64,000 nucleotides of DNA from Gyromitra esculenta (Eukaryota; Ascomycota; Pezizomycetes; Pezizales; Discinaceae), in NCBI GenBank assembly GCA_038503075.1, contig JBCAML010000005.1, positions 1,798,001-1,862,000 on the forward strand. The letters run 5' to 3'. The position numbers and the translations under genes are program-made. The notes under the pieces were generated by a model that saw only the letters and a program-made list of their open reading frames with translations, made no database searches and was not told the origin of the DNA. Positions 33,901 through 45,069 of the stretch are shown here, in pieces (positions within the stretch are counted from its first letter, which is position 1; each line of letters starts with the position of its first letter).

Positions 33901-34312
33901 TCTTACGGTATGACCTTTGTTTAAGCCCGTCAGTATCCCTGAAGGTGAGCAGAGCTACTTAAACTAAAAGGTCAAGCGACAAGGTATACGATGTTTCTAC
34001 AGGTCCTACAGGGGTTTAAATCAAGGAGAGTTAAGTGGAGAGGGTTTCACAACAACAGCGACCGCGAGGATTCTGAGATAGAATCGAGGTAGTATTAAAA
34101 CGATACAACAGAAGTAAAGTAAGAATGTTGCTTAAGGAAAGAAAAGAAGAAGATACAAGTGAACAATTTGCATCCTTTAAATACCCCACTTTTAGATCAT
34201 CATGACTCATAACCGACCACAACCGAACTACAAAGACATTATACTCCTAACCAAGATCCTAACACAACCCATGCAATATCCTAGACCCATTTACTCCGTC
34301 TTATCCGTGAAA
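33901..34312 (-). mobile_element. Solo-LTR-like repeat, copy f (5-bp TSD ACAGC)
   Basis: A 412-bp unit, TCTTACGG..CCGTGAAA on the plus strand, with ACAGC at 33896-33900 and 34313-34317. The interrupted NLR-A sequence resumes on the far side. Confidence 0.85.
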
Positions 34313-34477
34313 ACAGCGTATGCCTATGAAAGTAAAGAGACTTGCGAACAACAGCCAAAAAACAATGAGAAACCATAGAAGAAAGTCCATAGTAAAGCCA
34401 CAGTGGAAGCGAAAAGTAGCCAGGAGAAGATTCCAATCAAAGTTAGTAGGGGTTGGGGAAGTATTGGTAAAGTGACC

Positions 34478-35920
34478 TTAAAGGTCCATCTGGTCATCTG
34501 CTGGAGGGGGCGGTGAGGCCTTTGAAGGGCGTGATGGACAGCTGTTCAGGTGTGACTCATGGGGTCCGTCGCAGTTGACACACTGAACAAGAGTGTGAGA
34601 GCAAGAGCAGCCTTTAATTGAGCATGTGAGGGTGGGGCAGGTATGAGCTGCAGTAGGATGAAGTCCAACACACCAGCGACAGCATGGTTGGTTGGGACAT
34701 TTGTTTGTGTGGTGTCCAAATTTGTGACATTGGGAGCACTGGGTGGAGGGTCCAAAACGGAGTTTGCGTTCAGCTCGGACAGTGGTGGAAAAAGCAGAAA
34801 GCCGTGTGCGATTAGCGATCTCATTAGCTTTGGGGCCAGAGAGTGTGAAAACAATGGAGGAAACTGTTTTTCCTCTTCCTTTTTCTGGTAGGGTGAGCCA
34901 CCTTGGAGGTGTGTCCATAGTGAGGCTGGTGTTGAAATTGCAGAGCTCTTGCTGAATGGCAGAGGGCTCCATGGAAGTGGGAATGCCATGTACAACAAGT
35001 TGGTGCAATGGTTCGTCAAGGTGTAGGGAGCGAGCACCTGGGATGATGTGGAGAAATTGGCCAACTTTCCGGTAATGGGTGTTGGCAAACATATTGTTCA
35101 TGACCGTCAACGACACATTCTGAGAATGTGTGTCTATTGCCACAGACTGGATGGTGATGGAACCAATTGCAGAGTTAAGTTTATCTCTGAGTTCCGTGGG
35201 TGACCCTTGAGAAAGGGGGGAGCCGTCACGTTTGACAATCAAATGGTGTGCACGCATGGTGGGAGTGATGGTGAGAGGGGAGACATGAGTCTTAGAGGCA
35301 GATGCAGAGGCAGCCTGTTTGGTCTTTGTTGGTTGAGTTTTTCTCTTGGGTTTGCTGGCCGCCACCTTAGCCCATTGCAGAGGCTTTGGGGCAGGGGGAA
35401 GTGCTTGGGGAGCAATAGCAGGAGCAGGAGCAGGAGGAGCACTAAGTGGTGCAGGTGGTACTGGGGGTGCTGCTTTCCCTACTGTGAGAAGGTGCATGTG
35501 TTCTTGGTTGCTCAGAGTTGGAGACTCTGGAAACATGTCTGGGAGAGGTGCTGGACTCTTAGCAGCCTCTTTGAGTAAGGTGACCTCACTTTGTAGATGC
35601 TGGATCATGTTAAGGAGAGAGGTGAAGTGGATGAGATTCAGTTCATCAGCCTTTGTAAGGCACTGGCTAACTGTCTTGAGGGTAATGGGTGCTCCTGTGA
35701 TCCCGTTGTCCTTGTTTAGGATTAAGTTAATGCAGTTTGTAGGGTGGGAAAAGACTGGCAGTGATGGGGGTGAGGGGTCAGCTCTCTGCCATTTCGATGG
35801 TGAGGGGGTTCTGGGTTCCGCCATGGCAGTTGCGGAGGAAGCTGGAGTGGTAGAGGCTTCACCTCTTTGGAAAGAGGGGAAGAGAGGTGCAAAGATTCTG
35901 GCTGTGCCTTCTGAAGACAT
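34478..35920 (-). CDS. NLR-A ORF1 protein, intact, 480 aa
   Basis: Gag/ORF1-like RNA-binding protein of a non-LTR retrotransposon. Layout: a Ser/Pro-rich head (1-60); a helical segment with LNMIQHLQSEVTLLKEAAK (about 95-115), a probable coiled coil for multimerisation; a Pro/Ala linker; a basic tract (KPKRKTQPTKTK); and an RNA-binding core (about 220-390) with QSVAIDTHSQNVSL, HQLVVHGIPTSMEP and PRWLTLPEKGRGKTVSSIV. Three zinc knuckles end the protein: CSQCHKFGHHTNKC, CRWCVGLHPTAAHTC and CSCSHTLVQCVNCDGPHESH..C. Fungal LINE ORF1s (Tad1, I-like) have this arrangement. It is the only undamaged copy of three, and no ORF2 follows it. Confidence 0.8.
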   Translation of the reverse strand: MSSEGTARIFAPLFPSFQRGEASTTPASSATAMAEPRTPSPSKWQRADPSPPSLPVFSHPTNCINLILNKDNGITGAPITLKTVSQCLTKADELNLIHFTSLLNMIQHLQSEVTLLKEAAKSPAPLPDMFPESPTLSNQEHMHLLTVGKAAPPVPPAPLSAPPAPAPAIAPQALPPAPKPLQWAKVAASKPKRKTQPTKTKQAASASASKTHVSPLTITPTMRAHHLIVKRDGSPLSQGSPTELRDKLNSAIGSITIQSVAIDTHSQNVSLTVMNNMFANTHYRKVGQFLHIIPGARSLHLDEPLHQLVVHGIPTSMEPSAIQQELCNFNTSLTMDTPPRWLTLPEKGRGKTVSSIVFTLSGPKANEIANRTRLSAFSTTVRAERKLRFGPSTQCSQCHKFGHHTNKCPNQPCCRWCVGLHPTAAHTCPTLTCSIKGCSCSHTLVQCVNCDGPHESHLNSCPSRPSKASPPPPADDQMDL

Positions 35921-36086
35921 GCGATTGGAGTGGTGTTGTTAAAACAAGGAACCAACTTGTTTTTGTGAGCGGGGTAATGAAATGAAGCCAAAGTGTTAGA
36001 GACTTTTGGCTGTGTGTAACGCCGTTGCAACGCAAAAGGTGGTGGTGAACTTTCAATCAAAGAGGTTGTAGCAGGGACGGAGGATG

Positions 36087-36540
36087 GTTTAAATGTGTTG
36101 GTATGGACTCATATGAATTCATATGAATTCATATATGTATTGAGTTGATCGAACTATCGAATGTTTACGTGAATACTGGTGATAGTTTGATGTGGATGTA
36201 TGTGGATTCATTTGGATTCATATACCTTTATACCACTTCAGATAACAGCCTAATCAAATTCTCAGGAAGCACATGACCACTACGTGTATCTCAGACAATC
36301 CATTCTAGGAGTAGACAATCGCGATCAGCATACCATGCAATGGGAAAATATCAATATCCACTCTGTAACCCGCATTACGCTTGGCCACCTAACCGATTGG
36401 TTTACTTATCCTATGTTGAAGCCCTCAATTGCAGTAGGCTAGACTTTATATACCCCCACTCAAGTTCTAGCCAGAGTAGGCGATCAATGATAACACTTCT
36501 AAATCCAGGCCATATCTTTCACAAGAGATTGAAGCATGGT
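36087..36540. other. Intergenic, AT-rich palindromes
   Basis: CATATGAATT repeats at 36110-36135 and an imperfect inverted echo (GGATTCATTTGGATTCATATACC) near 36200. No gene. Confidence 0.4.
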
Positions 36541-37115
36541 CTACCATGAATCATAACACACTGTGGAAGCAAATGGAGCGCGCCATCCAGAAGCAACGCG
36601 AATACGAGGAATAGAATGCCACAAAGCTAGCAGAAGCATGTAAAAAGTGAAATGAAGAAATCCGTCTCCGGGAAGAGAAGCGGTAGAAAGACTTTGATGG
36701 GGAAGAAGGGAGAGGAAAGCAGTTGTACAGCAATAGAAGAACATGCAGGGGGAGAAAAGTTCAAACCAATTGCGGAACAGAGAAAGAAGATGCAGGAGGA
36801 GGAGGAAAAGCAAAAGGCAATCACAGAGTAAAGGAAAAAGATGCAGGAGGAAGAAGATGCAGGAGAAGGAATATGCAGGAGGAAGAAGAAAAGCGAAAGA
36901 CAATCGCAGAGCAGAGTAAGAAGATGCAGGAGAAAGAAAAGCAAAAGACAATCGCAGAGCAAAGGAAGATGATGCAGGAGGAAGATGATGCAGGAGGAAG
37001 AAGAAAAGCGAAAGACAATCGCAGAGCAAAGGAAGAAGATGCAGGAGGAAGAAGAAAAGTGAAAGACAATCGCAGAGCAAAGAAAGAAGATACAGGAGGA
37101 AGCCAAAATAGATAA
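36541..37115 (+). pseudogene. Degenerate coiled-coil repeat remnant (GA-rich)
   Basis: A 51-bp-based tandem unit (GAAGATGCAGGAGGAAGAAGAAAAGCGAAAGACAATCGCAGAGCAAAG) recurs about five times at 36775-37090, with frame-breaking length differences. In one frame each unit reads IAEQRKKMQEEEEKRKT, a charged heptad-like repeat. Upstream, MNHNTLWKQMERAIQKQREYEE shows the same Glu/Lys/Arg-rich helix with stops. It could be the tail of a lost gene, for example a transposase or a cytoskeletal-type coiled coil. No domain identifies it. Confidence 0.4.
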
Positions 37116-38686
37116 TGTCCAGAAGAATGGGGTTGTTGGTGTCGACATCTTGGACTACATGTAAGTTTGGGCTAAATCAATGATCATCGCTAATCACTCG
37201 CACGTCGCTATACGGGTCAAGCTCACTATCTCCCATGAAGTGCTCTTATCCCTGGATTCCTTTTCATAACCCAAGTGTACGTGACTAAATCCTTTAAAGG
37301 GATAACACATACATGTATGTATGTATGTGGCTCTAGCCCCGGGGCGATCGCCTTTGAGCTTGCAATTAGACCTTTCGATAATACGTGTATATCACTATAT
37401 TATTCATTCGAATTGGCTTATCTGCCTAGTAAACACATAGACATATATATGAACATATATCTCCTCATATCTTCCCGAATATTGAGGCCGTTTCTCAATA
37501 TTCTGCGCCGCCATAAATTTCTCGAAAGCTATGGGTCTATCTACCTATTGATGTATGCGAGTGATTAAGATATAGCTATGATAGTTCTATCCTACCTAAA
37601 AGCCTAATTGTATGACAATATGTAGCAATAGGCTGCCCAGAATACTGGCTTATCGCGGTATCACCCCCTGCATGACGTGTTTCTTCTATTACCCATATCC
37701 AGGCTTCAGCTTTCCAAACCATGGGGATTAAGTGCTCTAGGTTGACTAGCCTAGCCTTCGCCTGATATGTATTAATATATCATCATATGCCTACATATAG
37801 CTATATATACTTATGGCTTTAGATACACGTTTGTAGGTTTTCTGACGTTGTCGCAGAATATAGATTGACGACGTTACAGCTCAAGTCACGAGACCGCACC
37901 TTCCATTTTGGGGACCTTTCTGACTAAGCGCCAAATGACCGTGGTCTGGATGAGCAACTTCCCCGTCAATTAACCAAATGACCGGCTCCACCCTTATCCT
38001 GCCTTGTACGCTATTGGTGAATCGGTATACCTTACTTGCACCGCCACCTGTAGTCCATACCTGTAACACCACCCCTACCGACAATCTCTTGGTACCTAGT
38101 TGCTTGTAGCCCAGCGATGCATGAGTGAACTCGTCCTACCCCTAACTATACACGCTGTATATCCTTAACAACGTGACAGTATCAGCAGTCCGGCCCTCGA
38201 AACCACAAGTCGGATGATCTCCTTGGATATAAACGCTTAGAACACTTCAGTCCGAGTTATATTAACACATCTTGAAGCTCTGGTATCTGCACTTAAGTAC
38301 CAAGCAACTGACTATTGCAATACAAAGTTTCAAGAGCCAACCAATAGCATAACTTGACCCAACTTTTCTCCAAATTTGGTGTCATTTTGACAAATATTCA
38401 CCGATAGGTGGAAATGATATAGAGAAAATAAATCCCAAGAGCAACCAGAAACAAAACCTAACCAACGTTATCAAAAGCAATCATCCAATAAATGATCAAA
38501 ATACACGGAATATCAAGACAAGAAAAGAACCCCAATAACCAAATTTAAAAGTATAAGATATAGAACTATTTCAAATCAGAAAGAGCTTCCTTCATCTTGT
38601 CTCTCTCGACAAATCCAGAACACCGGTATGAAATCATAGCAAACTTTCACCTTCACAATTAATAATGAAACCCACAGTACATTGCT
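37116..38686. other. Intergenic, AT-rich, no gene seen
   Basis: TA-rich runs at 37400-37850, no sizeable frame. It includes the 3' flank of the minus-strand gene ending at 38687. Confidence 0.5.
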
Positions 38687-41600
38687 CTACTCGACTGACT
38701 TCCATTCCTTTTGCAGTAAATCAAGACTCTTATACAGTTCGGCCATTGTTGAATCCGCATTGCTGTCGTATCCCATTCGTGCAACCGCATTTCCATATCC
38801 ATATCCATCGTCCCCTACCCGGGCCACCGCATTGGAGTATTTGCCCACCATTCTATTCTTCCTCTGCTGAATTTGATCATTGATCTCCTTAGACCTTTCG
38901 AGGATGTCACAGTAAATCCTGCCTCTTTCGATCGCCGCTTCCACAAAATGGTTCAAATCTCGCGATTGGCATGCTTCGTCCCAAATTCGCTTCATGCGTG
39001 GTGAATAAAGATCGCAAGCTTGTGGCTCGGGCGAATATCGAGCGTGAACAGTCATCAGATGAGCTAATGGACTTTCTCGGACGTGCTCAAACCAACATTC
39101 CTCGCAAACCACAAAGTCGTCTGTTCCGTACCATTTCGCTCGTGCCAGAAATTTCCCTGGTTGACATGGCGGAATACGAGCGCGAGGAATAATATACGAT
39201 AAAAATATATTGAAATTTTTCCAGTTCGCGGCCTCGCCCAGCTTGTCTAGCAACGGGAGGAATCGTTGACTTTCCGGTGTAAGGCTACAGACTCGAGTAA
39301 CCGAAGTACCATCAGAGGGGCTCATATATATTACGGGCTCGAAGTAGTGGGCCAAATTCAGTGGTCGAAGGAGAGTGTAATAGCATGTCCGGCAACATTT
39401 AAAATTTTCAAGGTTTTGGTCATGATGGTGAAGCGTGAACCATTCTCCGCCAACAATGTGATCTGAGAATCCTTTTTCTGTACAAGGTGGCATAGTAAAG
39501 ACGGCGTGGGCAGCTTCCCACCAAACTGGATATGAATTATTTTCTACTGCCAATGCCCAAGGGCCTTTGATGTTGAAATTTGCCATTGCACAGGAGAGTA
39601 GTGGCTGTGGAGACTGAGGTGGAGGGAGAACTGCTAGCGTAAATTCGTCCTTGAAGTGGGGCACAATGTCGTCGCAGTAGCAGGCATCACAAACACAAAG
39701 ACCCGGAATTGCATTTTTAGGCATCCACCATTTTCTCCCAGAAGCCTTAACAGGAGTTTTTCCAGGGCAAGAAGGGACGTCGTTCAGACGGTAGAGAGCA
39801 ATTTTGCGAAACTCATCCCATTGGTCCTGACCTGTCGAATCTTGGTATTTCGAAAGCTGCAACATCCCACCAGCAATGAACGGTATCGCAAGGTCACATG
39901 TCCATACCTTGTCTTCAGGCTGAGGGTGTGCCGGGGCAAAATAACCCGCAAAACCTGTCGCCATTATAATATCGTTATAGCAGGCGTCACAGCACCGAAA
40001 CCTAGGTATCGATCCATCATAGACTTTCCATCTCTTCGCCGACAGCCCACCTATTGAGGTTCCTTCAACCCCGGTGCATGGCGGGACATTAGATCTTGAG
40101 GAGGCATATTCCTTGAAAACATTGAAATTGCCAGTTTGTTTGGCCTGCGGCCAAACTTTTTGTAAAACACGGTCCGTATTAAAGTAGCACGAAGCTTCAG
40201 CACCCTTGGATTTGTCAAAGTGAAGGAAATGAGCAAAGAACTGCGTGGGATGTATGTGTGTATAATAGCAATTTATACACACATCGAAGTTCGAAATCCC
40301 TGGTATTTGAAACCACTTGTTCCAGGAGACAAGCGTTTTTTTAGGGCATGGTGGGAGAAGTTCAAGGGGCGGGGCAGGTTCTCGCTTAGGAAGTGGACGC
40401 GGCGATGCCTGTGGTAGAGGGGGCGTTTGCCGATAACGCGGCTGTGGGCTCGGACGGGAGGTCTGCGGGGGGTCAAGAGGCGGAGGTTGATATCTTGCTT
40501 GTGGGCTAGGCGAGTGATTGTATGGCCTTGGGTCACGCACGACAGGGGAAGGTGGATCGGTTTTCAAGGCGTAAGGTCTTGGTGCTCGTGGTACAGCGAC
40601 AGAAGGTTCGGAGACATCAGGTCTGATTGAGTAAGGTCTTGGCTGGCGGGTTGAGGTTGGCGTGGCAGGTGGAGGGGATGGAGAATTGCTGCTGAGAGCA
40701 TAAGGTCTGGAATTTCTGGCAGAACTTCCTTCTGGCGAATCCGGTTCCGAATCCGAATCCGAATTGTCAACTAGTTGTAACGGGTATCTCTTCCATGAAT
40801 CTGATCTTGGGAAGGAGGGTTTCAACCATTCCGTTGCCTTATTTGTGGGTCCTATCCTCTCCCTTTCGAGGGGCGGAGTAAAAACTGGATCAAGTTTGGG
40901 TTTTATATCTTCCGGCAGTGGTTCGTTACGCAGCCGAGCCTTAATCTCAGCTGATAGCGTTGAAAAATAGCCCTCATCCTCATCCAAAACATGTTTAGAG
41001 TCAGGAGATAGTGTAGATAAACTAGCCGGTGAGGGTGGGGCGCTCTCTACACTAGGTGGTTTATAACCTGGAGGAAACGGCCTCTTTGGTATTCGAATAT
41101 TGTTTGGCTTGATACGGCCTGTAGAACGGCGGGAGTTGTCTTCACGGAGACGAGAGGTATCTGTGATGCCTTGCTGACCTTTCAGAGGACGCCTTGAAAA
41201 AGACGTATGAGATGAAGCTGATGATACCGATGAAGATGCTGAGGATGATGCAGATGAAAAAGATCCTGGACGATGATATTGTTGCTGTGGCTGCTGTTGC
41301 TGTTGTTGCTGTGGCTGTGGCTGTTGCTGATACTGAGGTCTTTGATGCTGTTGAGAGCTGTAGAAGTCAGCATTGCTTGTTTTCTAGGCGTAATGTGATC
41401 CAGAAATGGATGTGAAATCGAGCTAGGGGGGTTTATACAGAGGAGAGTTTAAGCCGCCAGTATTCCGACGACCGCTCAGACGCTCAAACACACCAGGAGC
41501 CCCTCTCCTATGGGGATTTGAAGGGACCAGGTGAGGCTCCTCTGGTGGGGGTGGATATTGAGATTGCGGAAAGGTGGATGGTGGTGTGGGTGGTGGTGGT

Positions 41601-41725
41601 GGTGGTGGTGGGACATATGACGATGACGATGGATAGGTCCCCGGATGGACTGGATAGGGTGGTTGTCGAGGCGGGGCCGACGACGACGAAGACGCGGGGT
41701 AGCGCTGGTACTGGTGCGATGACAT
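38687..41725 (-). CDS. Large fungal protein with five Cys-rich repeats, 985 aa
   Basis: Function unknown. Exon 1 is 41725-41439 and exon 2 is 41357-38687. The 81-nt intron (GTATAA..CTACAG) joins in frame. The first ~230 residues are disordered: polyproline (YVPPPPPPPPTPPS), polyglutamine (QQQPQPQQQQQQQPQ), Ser-rich. More Pro/Ser-rich sequence with repeated RPYAL/RPYSI motifs follows. The C-terminal ~540 residues contain five related units, each with a PPC.. start, a Trp some 10-20 residues on, then F-x-V/C-C-x-x-C-[YW]: NFDVCINCYY, RFRCCDACYN, GLCVCDACYC, NFKCCRTCYY and DFVVCEECWF, each followed by a ..HF/YF/HL helix. Cys spacing suggests a small zinc-binding module. Not transposon-like; ordinary codon use; one of the few single-copy-looking genes here. 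Confidence 0.75.
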
Positions 41726-42921
41726 CGTAGCTGGCTAAGCCGAGCCGATCTGAGCAGAGCTGAGACGAGAGAGAAGGCCCGAAAGTTCACTGGGAAGATT
41801 ATGTGTGTGTTCGGTTTGCGGGTGTTGGAGAGAATGAAGAAGAAAATGAGGAGGGGAAGGACTGATGAGGCGGAAACAAGCGTCTTTTCGGTGACGTCGG
41901 CTACGGTGTGATAGGAAGTGAGCCCAGCGACGTGACACAGGAAAGGGTCGATCTTGCAAAGATCAACTCGCGATTGGACCCTTTGTCCGTTCTTTACCTT
42001 TGGTAGGTCTCTGTTTGCTGGATTCCTGTCGCTTTATCGTACAGATACATGTAGAGTACATATTTGTGGTTTTGCCTTACCTCTCAATGGCTGATGTGAG
42101 TTGATATAAACTGTCTGGAGAAATCCAGAGTCAAACATCCAACCCCCCCTCCCAGCACACTAACCCCCGCTACCAGCGACCAGCCCCTTCCAGAATGTTC
42201 CCGCACCGTAAACCTTCGGATGACTTTTGTTTCATACTTGTGTTACCACTGATCCAGATCGAAATTGATCAATACCCTAGAGGTAAGACGGGTTATCAGT
42301 CACAAAGCCTTTATGTCTAATTCTTTGACTACATGAACTGCTTTAGATCCTACACACTGTAGGCAATACAAAATACCTACGCTCTGAACGTGGAATGGTA
42401 CATTCGCGCTATATTCATATCGCAATAAGCAAGCATTGAATAGCATAATGGTGAACTTGAACGTGTACAACATTATTTTTCTAGTTTTTGTTTTTTGCTC
42501 TCTATGCATATCTAGTATACACGGGCCGCCCTGGTAATCAAATAATTGACAACCCTTCGACCTCAACTCAGTCACCACCCGCTCAATAGTCAACCTTTAG
42601 CGATTGAGAGGATTCTAATGGCAAAAAGATTCAAAGGGACTAATTCATCGTTTGGCACCTTTTAGGTTTGGCTACTTTTATCGGCTATCACCTTATATTG
42701 TACTTAGCCGTTGCTGTTCATTCTCGGGCTGATGGTGGTCTAAGTGGAACTTAATGTTCCCATGTAACTATAACTACTTTGTGTGTTTGCAACTACAGAA
42801 ACCGAGTGTACCTAGCGAAAGAGCTACACTATTTCATTGACTCAACCTTTTCATCTAGACATATGCATATTGCTGCCATCATCGCAGAATCCACTAAGTG
42901 CAGTGTCCGTCAGTGATTCGG
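41726..42921. other. Intergenic, promoter side of the 985-aa gene
   Basis: No gene recognised. CT/GA-rich near 41800-41950, AT-rich beyond. Confidence 0.5.
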
Positions 42922-43725
42922 TCATAAGTTACTAATAATAGTAGTAGCAGTAATGAAAAGAGGTTGACCCATACCTCGGGGTGCAATCGTCAAATAGTAA
43001 GTCTGCTGATCGAATTCTAGCTGCCCAGCATTCAAGAAACTGCGATCGATCCTTGCCACAGTTTTTCCCTCGCAGGAAATAGACGCCTTTCTTCCCCAGA
43101 AATCTCCTACGGTCTCTAATATTATCTCCTTACCATCGAATTTATTTTTAAAGTGGACCATCATCTCAGGGATCCCCGTAAGCTTAAATTTTCCGCGAAT
43201 GGTAACGAGTTGTTCTTCACTCGACTCCCCATGAAAGATTCTGAATTCTCGATGCAGCGAAAGCGGTTTTTGTTGAATGTTGAGAACAGGTTGCCCACTA
43301 GCAGCATCCACGAGAACTAAGACGTTGTCAGAAAAAAAACCCCCAGTCCTGCTCCGGCCTGCTACGCCTGAGATCAAAAAAGGGTGGGCTCCGGAGAGGG
43401 CCATCAGAAGTGAAGCTCACCATTCTTTCCGTTGAAAGACATTATGCTTGGCTTTGTTTTTAAGAAACTTTGGCCATCTGCCATCGTGATCTCAAAGCTG
43501 TCGCCGCTTAAAGATAGTTTTTTCTCTCTGAGTTTGAGAATAATTTCATTATCGTGAAAGCAGTAATCGCCAAATACCCCCAAGGGGTTCGGCCAACTAT
43601 AGTTTTTCTGCTGTTAGTTAAAGTAGCTTCATAACGGCTCTTTCCCCAAATCGTGGGGGGCCATACGCGGGCAAGGTATCCTTGACCTCCTGGTTGTTGT
43701 CGTTCGAGGAGCTAAAGAGGCCCAT
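42922..43725 (-). CDS. LURP-one-related / Tubby-C-like protein, 226 aa
   Basis: Members of this family have a Tubby C-terminal-like beta-barrel, related to phospholipid scramblases and plant LURP-one. Their molecular role in fungi is unknown. Exons are 43725-43667, 43596-43421 and 43367-42922; the introns are 73 and 53 nt and all joins stay in frame. The start MGLFSSSNDNNQ was chosen because it precedes a clean donor. The barrel strands are visible as regular alternating hydrophobic segments: EIILKLREKKLSLSGDSFEI, SDNVLVLVDAASGQPVLNIQ, LHREFRIFHGESSEEQLVTI, and a C-terminal TYYLTIAPRGM, the typical last strand and helix start. No signal peptide. It is independent of the nitrate genes next door. 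Confidence 0.75.
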
Positions 43726-45069
43726 TTGAAAATGCCTGAAAACGCGGTAAATTACCAAATTTGATTTAACGGTTTTTGGTGTAGGTAAATGTTCCGTAAG
43801 GTCTATCTACCAGAGCGATGTCTAGCTCTTATGTAGGAACAATAAAGTAGGCGTAGCGCCATAGGACTAGAAGCACTCTACGTCATATGCATTGTCGTCG
43901 CTTCAAATATCCTTGTACTGGTAGAGAAGTTGGCAGTGGCTGTAAACAAGGTTTGTTAATATAAGCAGGCTTACGAAGCTACCAAACACTAAAGCAAAAT
44001 ATCAGTACATACCAAGATATGAATCTATCAACTTTGGCTAGCACTTTCATAAATCTATCATCAAAACTGATAAGTCTGACACCTTAATAGATAACCTCAC
44101 AAGCAACGCGATCAGTTTGAACCTTTAGGCATATCGATTCGAATTCCTGTCGATCAGTTGTTCCAGCCAAGAGGCGATCGCGTGGCTGGCCCCAGCTTAT
44201 TCCAAAAATAGATTTTGTACTACTTTGCATGTGTATGCTAATTGACAAACCCTCTTTAGTGGCCACCAGAGGAGTTGTGGAGTTTTATGTCTTAGAAAAA
44301 TTGATATTTGTATCGGAAGTGGTATGCTCGTTCCCAGGAATATGCACTGGAAAGCAGGGGGCTATGGCTTGGTATAACACGCAGTCTCAGAATGATATGT
44401 AGCGTACAAAGTCCAACCCTCTGTTGTCTGGTTCATATGCCCGGGGACGAGTATATGGGAAGTGGCACTATCTATCATCTTCAAATTTGGCTCCAGGGTT
44501 AGCATTTAACTCGTGTGTAAGTATTAGCCACTCATATGCATATATGGGGCTGGGAGAAAAATACACGTAGTGATTGTAGGTCTCATGACAATAGCGAGTG
44601 TATGGTGCAGCAATACAAAAAACTTGCAGAATTTTCTCTCGCCCCATTGTATCTCAGTGTACAAAAACCTAAGGGTTAAGGAAGAGGTTTGCGATAAATA
44701 AAGTTCAAAATTAGAACAGTTTTTGAGCGGAATAGCTATGGCACGGGAAAACTGGGTGGATCTAGTATCATATTATAATTACTAAGAAAGCTTAATTCCA
44801 GGGAGCTGCCGAACTCACCACAGCAATACAGGCTTGATCCAGCATTCTCATCCCCTTTTTTCGTACAGTAATTGGCCTCGCCCCTAATATTACGTAAAGC
44901 TAACAGAAAGTTACACGACACACAGACCTTTTGATTTGGAACCGATTTACTTTAGTTACGGTTGATACTGTGCGTTGAATTATTTTTTTTGCTCCGTGGA
45001 ATTCTATATATACATATCAAGTTCCATACGTCTTTTGATCTAGAGTAGAGTACTCTCTCCTCCTAAAAG
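43726..45069. other. Intergenic, with one small foldback element
   Basis: No gene. It holds the foldback element at 44327-44451 and the 3' flank of the nitrite reductase gene. Confidence 0.5.
44327..44451. mobile_element. Foldback MITE, family M1, copy 1
   Basis: A 125-bp unit with ends CTCGTTCCCAGGAATATGCA and (complement of) TGGTTCATATGCCCGGGGACGAG. It has TG on the left and TA on the right, one base off a TA duplication. The middle (ACGCAGTCTCAGAATGATATGTA) matches the copy at 59837-59988. Non-coding. Confidence 0.65.

Larger units (their letters stand above)
33671..36086 (-). mobile_element. NLR-A copy 3 (reverse), with LTR copy f inside
   Basis: On the minus strand it runs from CATCCTCCGTCCC (36086) through an intact ORF1 to an A-rich tail (complement of T-run 33671-33690). 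LTR copy f (33901-34312) is inserted in the 3' region. Removing it restores the sequence of copy 1. No target duplication was recognised. Confidence 0.8.

Noticed and set aside
35346..35942. 198-codon plus-strand frame over NLR-A copy 3
   Set aside because: Antisense shadow of the intact minus-strand ORF1. It recurs opposite every copy.
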